Below, one piece after another: positions 30,041-35,792 of a stretch of DNA of 35,792 nt. The stretch is from an uncultured Clostridia bacterium (GTDB lineage: Bacteria > Bacillota > Clostridia > Christensenellales > Borkfalkiaceae). Below the pieces are notes generated by a model. It was not told where the DNA came from and made no database searches. It saw only the letters and a program-made list of their open reading frames with translations. The DNA is taken from contig CANREC010000007.1 of assembly GCA_947629535.1 (NCBI GenBank), positions 1-35,792 on the forward strand. Reading direction: 5' to 3'. A program made the position numbers and the translations under genes. Position 1 is the stretch's first letter, and each line of letters opens with the position of its first letter.

Positions 30041-31774
30041 TCATCTTTCGGTGATAAATATTGCGCTGTCGTCAAGCGTCACGCCGTCGGCGTGGAGCCT
30101 TCCCGCATCGTCGAACCGCAGGTAGCGGCAGGTCTCACAGGAGACAAAGGCATAGCCGTATTCGGTCTGGACGGGGAAGAACCGCGAGGCAGTACTCTCC
30201 TGCCCGAGGCGGATCCCCTCCCGCGCCACGGTGAAGTATCTGCCGTTCATGGAAAGATAGACGCTGCCGTCCCCGAAGGAATGATATGTGACGCGTACGG
30301 ACTGGCCCGCATTGCGGTCTACGGTGAGCTGCGGGATCGTGCCATCGGCAAACAGGACATGGCCCGTGACGGAATCGTAAAATTTATATTCCCCCGCATC
30401 GAGCGGCGTCTGCATTGGCGCCGAGCAATATTCCTTCATGATATCCTCGAGCGTCCTTCCCCCAAGATCGACCTTTTGCGTCTGCTCCGTCGTCTTGAGC
30501 AAGGAGAATTTCTTGAGGATGGTCTCGTAGTCGTCCGTGCGGGCGTTGACCTTGTCCGATTCACGCTCCACGATGACAAGATAGATCCCCCATGCGGAAT
30601 TGCCCCAAGTGTTGTTCAGTTTATACGTCCAGCTCGTCCAATGCCAACCGAGGCGGTTGAGCAGCTCGAGAACATAGGTCCACTGCTCGGGGTCGTTGTA
30701 ATTGTTGAATTCCCCCATATAGATCGGTACGCCGAAGTTCATCTTCGTGATGCCCTCGATCTTCTCGTTCCAGCTTTGGCCGTGTTGGGTGAATTGCCCC
30801 CCGCTCGACATACTCGTATAGTGGTGGAAGGAGTACATGCAGTTCTCCCAGCCGTATCTCGACGGCATGGGAAGGTCTTTTCCGTCCCAACACGATTCAA
30901 AGATGACAATGTGGTCTTTGTCCTTTTCGCGGATGGCGTCATAGATCTTGTCAAAGACGGCAAAGTGGTTCTCCGTCGTGAGCCCCGCCTTTTCACCGGG
31001 TTCGTTGAGAATATCGTAGCCCGCGACGGCGGGTTCGTCCTTATAGTGCTCCGCGAGCGCCGACCAGAGATCTACAGTGAGGCCGATCATGCGTTGATCC
31101 GTATAGAATCCGACCTCCGTCACATTGTCCATCTCTTCGCCGCTGTGGTCCTGCCCGTTCTGCGAGCCGTACGCTCCGTGCATATCCAGGATCGTGTACA
31201 TGCCGTAGGAAGCGGCGTTTTGGATGAACGCGTCGAGCATGGAGAAGTCATAGTCTCCCGCATTGTCGTAGCTTTCGACGGTATCGAAGTCAACCGTCAT
31301 ATAGGTGAAGGGCAGTCGGATGCAGTTCATCCCCATCGCCGCACAGTTTTCAAAGTCGATATCGCTCCACCAGTTTTCCTGATAGGCCTTCCAGAGATCT
31401 TGGGTCTTGGCAAGGCCGAAACGATCGTTAAAGACCTTCGAGATCGACCTGAAATCACGGACCTGAGGACTGTCCTCCGTCGCGTTGAGGTACCTGAAAC
31501 CGTTCATCCAGTTTTCGGTGACGAACAGCCCGCCCGCATTGACGCCGCGAAGGATGACCGTTTCTCCCTTTTTGTTTTTGACGAGTTCCCCTTCTGCCCG
31601 CAAAAAATCTTCCTCTGCGATCGCCTCATAGAGAAGGTCTGATGGCTTGTCCCCGTTGCCATGGCCCTTGCCGTTGGGATCGAAAAGATCGCAGCCTGTA
31701 AGACAAAAAGCCATGACGAACATCAGCGCCACGGCAAAAACGGACCGAAATCTCCCCCAGATCGGAAATTTCAT
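30041..31774 (-). CDS. Glycoside hydrolase family 5-like lipoprotein
   Basis: A 577-residue exported enzyme that probably cleaves beta-glucans. The signal with lipobox LTGC gives a lipidated Cys28. The (beta/alpha)8 barrel shows GVNAGGLFVTENWM, NCIRLPFTYM, YTILDMHGAYGSQNG, acid Glu258 in ILNEP, the SFHHYTSM segment and nucleophile Glu355 in IYMGEFNNY. About 130 C-terminal residues form a beta-rich accessory domain (YHSFGDGSVYLSMNGRYFTV). The start at 31774, with AAGGGGAAAA upstream, was preferred because it gives a proper signal peptide; an upstream ATG at 31804 has no ribosome binding site. It diverges from the GH3 gene. Confidence 0.92.
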   Translation of the reverse strand: MKFPIWGRFRSVFAVALMFVMAFCLTGCDLFDPNGKGHGNGDKPSDLLYEAIAEEDFLRAEGELVKNKKGETVILRGVNAGGLFVTENWMNGFRYLNATEDSPQVRDFRSISKVFNDRFGLAKTQDLWKAYQENWWSDIDFENCAAMGMNCIRLPFTYMTVDFDTVESYDNAGDYDFSMLDAFIQNAASYGMYTILDMHGAYGSQNGQDHSGEEMDNVTEVGFYTDQRMIGLTVDLWSALAEHYKDEPAVAGYDILNEPGEKAGLTTENHFAVFDKIYDAIREKDKDHIVIFESCWDGKDLPMPSRYGWENCMYSFHHYTSMSSGGQFTQHGQSWNEKIEGITKMNFGVPIYMGEFNNYNDPEQWTYVLELLNRLGWHWTSWTYKLNNTWGNSAWGIYLVIVERESDKVNARTDDYETILKKFSLLKTTEQTQKVDLGGRTLEDIMKEYCSAPMQTPLDAGEYKFYDSVTGHVLFADGTIPQLTVDRNAGQSVRVTYHSFGDGSVYLSMNGRYFTVAREGIRLGQESTASRFFPVQTEYGYAFVSCETCRYLRFDDAGRLHADGVTLDDSAIFITER

Positions 31775-31799
31775 TCTAATTTTCCCCTTTACCGTTTCT

Positions 31800-31808
31800 A
31801 TCATATCA
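31800..31808 (-). promoter_or_regulatory. Extended -10 promoter candidate of the GH5-TetR pair
   Basis: On the minus strand TGATATGAT gives a TGn-TATGAT extended -10 box about 25 bases before the GH5 start. No good -35 box is seen. Confidence 0.45.
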
Positions 31809-31907
31809 CATTTGCGTTCAAAAGAAATAAACTTTTTTACTAAAACGTCCATTTATTTACTTTAATATATAAGGTGTATTTTTTTTATTGAATACTCTTA
31901 TTGACCA

Positions 31908-31936
31908 TTGGCAATGTTTCAATTCTATTGTATGAT
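31908..31936 (+). promoter_or_regulatory. Promoter of the GH3 gene
   Basis: TTGGCA (31908-31913), 17 bases, TATGAT (31931-31936). The -35 box is inside the palindrome CATTGGCAATG (31906-31916), which may be an operator. The untranslated leader would be about 130 bases and contains two hairpins. Confidence 0.7.
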
Positions 31937-31978
31937 AAATATATAACAAAAACAGTTCCAAATTAACATTCTGCGCGA

Positions 31979-32029
31979 AAAAAACGAACGTTTTTTCCGC
32001 CTTAAAGCATGTTTTTCTGCAAAAACATG
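31979..32029 (+). other. Two inverted repeats in the GH3 leader
   Basis: AAAAAACG (31979-31986) pairs with CGTTTTTT (31989-31996), and CATGTTTTT (32008-32016) pairs with AAAAACATG (32021-32029) around CTGC. Both lie between the promoter and the start codon, so they could be protein-binding sites or RNA hairpins. Confidence 0.55.
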
Positions 32030-32072
32030 TAAAAATGTTAAAATCAAACAATGAACTGTTGAGGAGGAATCA

Positions 32073-35000
32073 ATGAAGGCAAAAACATTTCGGATCATCA
32101 CCTTCTCCGTTGTGGGCTTCCTGCTCGCGATCATCCTTGCGGTCAACATCGCGGCTAGCGTCTTCGGGTCTGTGCTGATCGGAATTTTGAGCGGCAGCTC
32201 TGTGAGCAGTGCGACGCGTGAGGCGGGCGAAACGCTTGCCGAACAGATCGTGCGGGAAGGCACCGTCCTCGTCAAGAATGACGACAAGGCCCTTCCCCTC
32301 TCCCCCACATCGGAAACGAAGGTCAACGTATTCGGTTGGTCGTCCGTCAACTGGGTCTCTTCGGGCAGCGGTTCGGGCAGATCGACAAATAGCGGGACGG
32401 CAGACCTCACCGCTACATCGATCCCCTTCCTGAAGGCTCTTGAGATGGCGGGGATCGAATACAACACCGATCTTTCCGATTTCTATAAGACCCAAGGAAC
32501 GAGGAACAGCTACGCATGGGATACCCTTCACGGCTACGATTATGAATCCTGCCGTCTCGTGGAGCCCCCCATAAGCGAGTACCCCTCTGATGTCCTTGCA
32601 AGTGCAGAGGACTTTTCCGAAGTCGCGATCGTTGTCCTGAGCCGCGTTTCGGGCGAAAGCACGGACGCCCCTCTCGTGCAGTACAAGGGTTCGGGCACAT
32701 CCTCTACCCCCTCTGCCACCGATCTTACCTATCTCGACGCGTCCGACGAAGAGGTCGCACTTCTCTCCTATGTGGGCGAGACCTATAAGAAGGTCATCGT
32801 GCTCATCAATGCAACCAACCAGATGAATCTCAATTTCCTTCGTGACGTCGACGGCCTTGACGCCTGCCTCGTATCGGGCGGCACGGGCGACATCGGCGCA
32901 AAGGGCATCGTCAATGTTATGTATGGACAGGGCATGTATGAGAAGAGGAACGTCACCAAAGAGGACGGCACCGTTGTCGAGGCCGACGATCCCCTCTATG
33001 AGGTCGCTGTAAGCCCCTCAGGCAAGCTCACAGACACTTACGCATACGACTTCAGGACAAACTCCTCGTGGGCCAATACGGGCAATTTAGGCGTCGGATA
33101 TTACGACGGCGCAACGGGCCTCTATCCCATCGGCGAGAAGAACGGTAACTTCCACGACGAGCCCACCTTCAAACAGGTCAGTTATCTCGACTATGTGGAG
33201 AACATCTATGTCGGATATAAATGGTATGAGACGGCGGACAAGATGGGATTCTGGGATTCCGACTTTGCCCAAACGACGTTCGGCATCGAGAACGGATATG
33301 ACGACGTTGTCCAGTTCCCCTTCGGCTACGGCATGACGTACACGCAATTCAGCTGGGTCATGACCGAAACGCCCGACAGAGCGATCTCGCTCAGCAACGT
33401 CAACGACGAGATGACGATCAGCGTCCGCGTGAAGAACGAGGGCGAATTCCCCGCACAGGAAGTTGTGGAACTCTACTACACGCCCCCGTATACCGAAAAC
33501 GGCATTGAGAAGTCGGAAGTTAACTTGCTTGCCTTTGCCAAGACGCCGACCGCTGTGGAGCCCGGGGAATCGCAGGTCCTCGACCTCACCTTCACTCCTG
33601 CGGACATGGGTTCGTATGACGCCTACGGCAAGAAGATCGAGGGCGGCGGCTGGATCCTTGAAAAGGGTGAATATCAGCTCTCCCTTCGCACGGATGCGCA
33701 TACCGTAAAGGAGAACACGAACGCCACATTCACGATGGAAGTCGCGAATAACATCGAGAAATATGATGAAGAAAGCGCTTCCAACATCTTCACCGATCCC
33801 GATAAAGCCGACTATGGCGTCTTGATCGACGGCTCCAATACGGGCGCAAATATCAAATATCTCACCCGCAGCGACTTTGAAGGCACCTTCCCCACCGTTG
33901 CGAACAACACTGACAGGACCAGATCCACCAAGCATCGCGATATGGACCAAAAACTCAAGGATTCCAATCTGTACGACGCGGCGGATGCAACACAGTGGGC
34001 AAACGAACGCGCGGGGACGCCGATGCCCACGCTCGGCGCCAAAAACGGCTATATCATCTTCGATGATTCCGGGAAAGTAGCCAATGAGATCGGCATCGAG
34101 CTCGGTATGGACTACGACGACGCGAGATGGGACGATGTGCTCGACCAGCTCACCTATAGCGAACTTTCGAACCTCGCCCTGCACGGCTATGTACATGAGG
34201 AACCGCTGGCTTCTGTCGGCAAGGGAAAGACCTCTTCCTATGACGGACCTTCACAGATCAAGTCCTTCAATGCAGGCTACAAGACCGGCACGGGTTTCCC
34301 GAACCCCTCTATCCTCGCACAGACGTGGAATACCGAACTTGCAAAGAGTTTCGGCCTTGCCATCGCAATGGAATCCAATGAGGTAGAAACCGAAGGTTGG
34401 TACGCTCCCGGTGCAAACCTTCACCGTTCGGCATTCGGCGGCAGAAATTATGAGTACTATTCCGAAGATCCCGTTCTGACGGGCCTCATGTCGGCAAGCA
34501 CCGTACAGGGCTCCATCAACGGCGGCGTGTACGTCTACGTCAAGCACATCATCGGCTACGATCAGGAGACAGCGCGCGATTCCCTCTATTGTTGGATGAC
34601 AGAACAGGCCCTTCGCGAGACGTATATGCGCCCCTTCAAGATCATCCTCGACGAAGTCGCCAACGCCAAGATGACGCTCAAGGAGACAAAGGAAGAAGTC
34701 ACGGTGAACGGCACGGCAGGGCTCATGACGTCCTACGGCAGGATCGGCTCCTGCTGGGCAGGCGGCAGCACGGCCCTTCTCACCCACCTTCTCCGCGAGG
34801 AATGGAATTATCACGGAGCAGTCCTCACCGACTACAGTGACCACCAGAACTTCATGAACGGCGACCAGATGGTCCGCGCAGGCGGCGACCTTTGGATGGA
34901 CTTCTACACGAACAACGGCTCCTTCGGCAAGAATAACGTCAAGGACAGCACCCAGACCAATGCGGCGTTCGTCGCTCAGCTCCGCGAAGGCGCCCACCAT

Positions 35001-35285
35001 GTGCTCTATACCATCTGCAATGCGGCTTATGTGAACTCGATCTACAACCAGACGTCCGACGATCCCGTTGTAAAGAAGGGCGGCGATGACTTCCCGCTCT
35101 GGACGATCATCGGCATCGTCGACGCCGTTGTCATCGCAGGTTGCGCAGTTTGGGTCGTGTTCGCCATTCTGAAGAAGGATAAGGCCGTCGCGGGAACGAA
35201 CGAGCCCGCCGACGAGGCTGAACAGGACGCCGATGAGACGGAAACGCCTCAAGAGGCCCCCACGGATAACGATATATCCGAATAA
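32073..35285 (+). CDS. Membrane-anchored, circularly permuted GH3 beta-glucosidase-like enzyme
   Basis: A 1070-residue protein. An N-terminal membrane segment (about 9-40) is followed by the GH3 C-terminal domain (AGETLAEQIVREGTVLVKND at about 51, LVSGGTGDIG at about 270), a fibronectin-III-like part (AQEVVELYYTPPY at about 460), and then the (beta/alpha)8 barrel (GPSQIKSFNAGYKTG, GANLHRSAFGGRNYEYYSEDP, Lys824-His825). The predicted nucleophile is Asp920 in AVLTDYSDH. This order is permuted relative to standard GH3. A second membrane segment (about 1009-1031) and an acidic tail end the protein. TTGAGGAGGAATCA includes the ribosome binding site. Together with the GH5 lipoprotein it probably degrades beta-glucan at the cell surface. 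Confidence 0.92.
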   Translation: MKAKTFRIITFSVVGFLLAIILAVNIAASVFGSVLIGILSGSSVSSATREAGETLAEQIVREGTVLVKNDDKALPLSPTSETKVNVFGWSSVNWVSSGSGSGRSTNSGTADLTATSIPFLKALEMAGIEYNTDLSDFYKTQGTRNSYAWDTLHGYDYESCRLVEPPISEYPSDVLASAEDFSEVAIVVLSRVSGESTDAPLVQYKGSGTSSTPSATDLTYLDASDEEVALLSYVGETYKKVIVLINATNQMNLNFLRDVDGLDACLVSGGTGDIGAKGIVNVMYGQGMYEKRNVTKEDGTVVEADDPLYEVAVSPSGKLTDTYAYDFRTNSSWANTGNLGVGYYDGATGLYPIGEKNGNFHDEPTFKQVSYLDYVENIYVGYKWYETADKMGFWDSDFAQTTFGIENGYDDVVQFPFGYGMTYTQFSWVMTETPDRAISLSNVNDEMTISVRVKNEGEFPAQEVVELYYTPPYTENGIEKSEVNLLAFAKTPTAVEPGESQVLDLTFTPADMGSYDAYGKKIEGGGWILEKGEYQLSLRTDAHTVKENTNATFTMEVANNIEKYDEESASNIFTDPDKADYGVLIDGSNTGANIKYLTRSDFEGTFPTVANNTDRTRSTKHRDMDQKLKDSNLYDAADATQWANERAGTPMPTLGAKNGYIIFDDSGKVANEIGIELGMDYDDARWDDVLDQLTYSELSNLALHGYVHEEPLASVGKGKTSSYDGPSQIKSFNAGYKTGTGFPNPSILAQTWNTELAKSFGLAIAMESNEVETEGWYAPGANLHRSAFGGRNYEYYSEDPVLTGLMSASTVQGSINGGVYVYVKHIIGYDQETARDSLYCWMTEQALRETYMRPFKIILDEVANAKMTLKETKEEVTVNGTAGLMTSYGRIGSCWAGGSTALLTHLLREEWNYHGAVLTDYSDHQNFMNGDQMVRAGGDLWMDFYTNNGSFGKNNVKDSTQTNAAFVAQLREGAHHVLYTICNAAYVNSIYNQTSDDPVVKKGGDDFPLWTIIGIVDAVVIAGCAVWVVFAILKKDKAVAGTNEPADEAEQDADETETPQEAPTDNDISE

Positions 35286-35293
35286 CAGATCGT

Positions 35294-35327
35294 AAAAATA
35301 CCTGCGGCACCGCCGCAGGTATTTTTT
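35294..35327 (+). terminator. Intrinsic terminator of the GH3 gene
   Basis: A perfect stem, with CCTGCGGC and GCCGCAGG at its core (35301-35308 and 35312-35319) and A/T extensions on both sides, is followed by a T run. Confidence 0.93.
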
Positions 35328-35329
35328 TG

Positions 35330-35792
35330 CGCTTAAAATACCCCTTTGTGAGGGGGCAAAGGCTTCACCCCTCAGGGGGGGAGCTGTCGCGCTGCCCTTG
35401 CGCGACTGAGGAGGGGTGCTCCTAATAGGAATGCCCCTCATCCGTCACGGCTACGCCGTGCCACCTGTCTCATGCAGGTAGAGACCCGCATTCGGTCACC
35501 GTTCGCGCGAGACAATGCGCTCACTCCTGTCGCAACGTGCCAAAAGTTCACAGGACTTTTGGCAGAATACGTTGCTCCACCCCACAGGGTGAAGGCTCTT
35601 CCGCGTCATCCTGAGGGCGAAGCCCGAAGGATCCCGAAGAACGAAGTCCGTTTTTTCATCCTCGGGATCCATCGCTACGCTCTGAATGACGCATTGTCAG
35701 CGAGGACAACCCCCTCCCCTACCCCTCCCCCTTCAACGGGGGAGGGCAATAATGCGTCATTCAGAGGGAGCGCAGCGACCGAAGGAATCCCG
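35330..35792. repeat. Repeat-rich terminal stretch
   Basis: No gene is recognised. Family B occupies about 35340-35470 and includes the 34-base exact inverted match (35431-35464) to 17051-17084. A 10-base perfect hairpin lies at 35538-35547 with 35555-35564 (TGCCAAAAGT/ACTTTTGGCA). Family A units follow at 35600-35700 and 35753-35792, with a CCTCCCCCTT...GGGGGAGG inverted repeat at about 35725-35748. Confidence 0.7.

Overview
The window reads as chromosome of a spore-forming Firmicute of class Clostridia, probably a gut bacterium of moderately high GC. The spoIIGA-sigE-sigG cluster, a YlmC/YmxH-type PRC-barrel protein, a DnaD-family replication protein and strong AGGAGG-type ribosome binding sites support this. 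An assignment near Christensenellales is only a guess from overall style.

Layout. (1) 1-12912, minus strand: a nearly gapless run sbcD-sbcC-hydrolase-like gene-DUF951-lepB-degV-membrane protein-pepF-dnaB-sua5-ywlE-like phosphatase-rpiB. The order sua5/ywlE/rpiB recalls the ywl cluster of Bacillus subtilis. Many genes overlap by 4-30 bases, which suggests one or a few transcripts. (2) 12913-13049: overlapping divergent promoters for sbcD and a DnaD-family gene. The DnaD protein ends in what looks like the zinc-binding N-terminal domain of a DnaC/DnaI helicase loader, without an AAA+ domain. (3) 14874-16604: ylmC-like gene, then a sipW-tasA type pair (ER-type signal peptidase plus matrix or camelysin-like protein). 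(4) 16646-17580: a repeat-rich intergenic stretch and tRNA-Arg(ACG). (5) 17725-20182: spoIIGA-sigE-sigG with a Spo0A-type promoter (0A box, -35 and perfect -10 spaced 22 bases). (6) 20415-22157: AbrB-like regulator, ABC ATPase and ABC-2 permease, with a perfect consensus promoter and a palindromic operator candidate. (7) 22220-25401: an accessory patch that looks more AT-rich, holding small unknown proteins, two related lipoproteins and a small membrane protein. (8) 25669-27429, minus: a class M sirtuin (SirTM) next to a DUF5131 protein. (9) 27591-29212: cupin, divergent HxlR regulator and a DUF2238-like membrane protein. (10) 29311-29426: four DnaA boxes in an AT-rich gap. (11) 29512-35285: TetR regulator and a GH5 lipoprotein on the minus strand, divergent from a membrane-anchored, circularly permuted GH3 beta-glucosidase. 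(12) 35330-35792: more dispersed repeats.

How the parts fit. The left half is housekeeping: DNA repair and replication, protein export, tRNA modification and peptide turnover. The middle contains early and forespore sporulation sigma factors and an extracellular matrix module. The right end is a cell-surface glucan-degrading pair. No phage, transposase, integrase or CRISPR array was recognised. Mobile traces are limited to short dispersed intergenic repeats, one of which appears to have extended the reading frame of a lipoprotein. The most unusual items are the DnaD/loader-domain fusion, the DnaA-box cluster without dnaA, the orphan SirTM-DUF5131 pair, and the repeat structure built into the 3' end of the tRNA gene.
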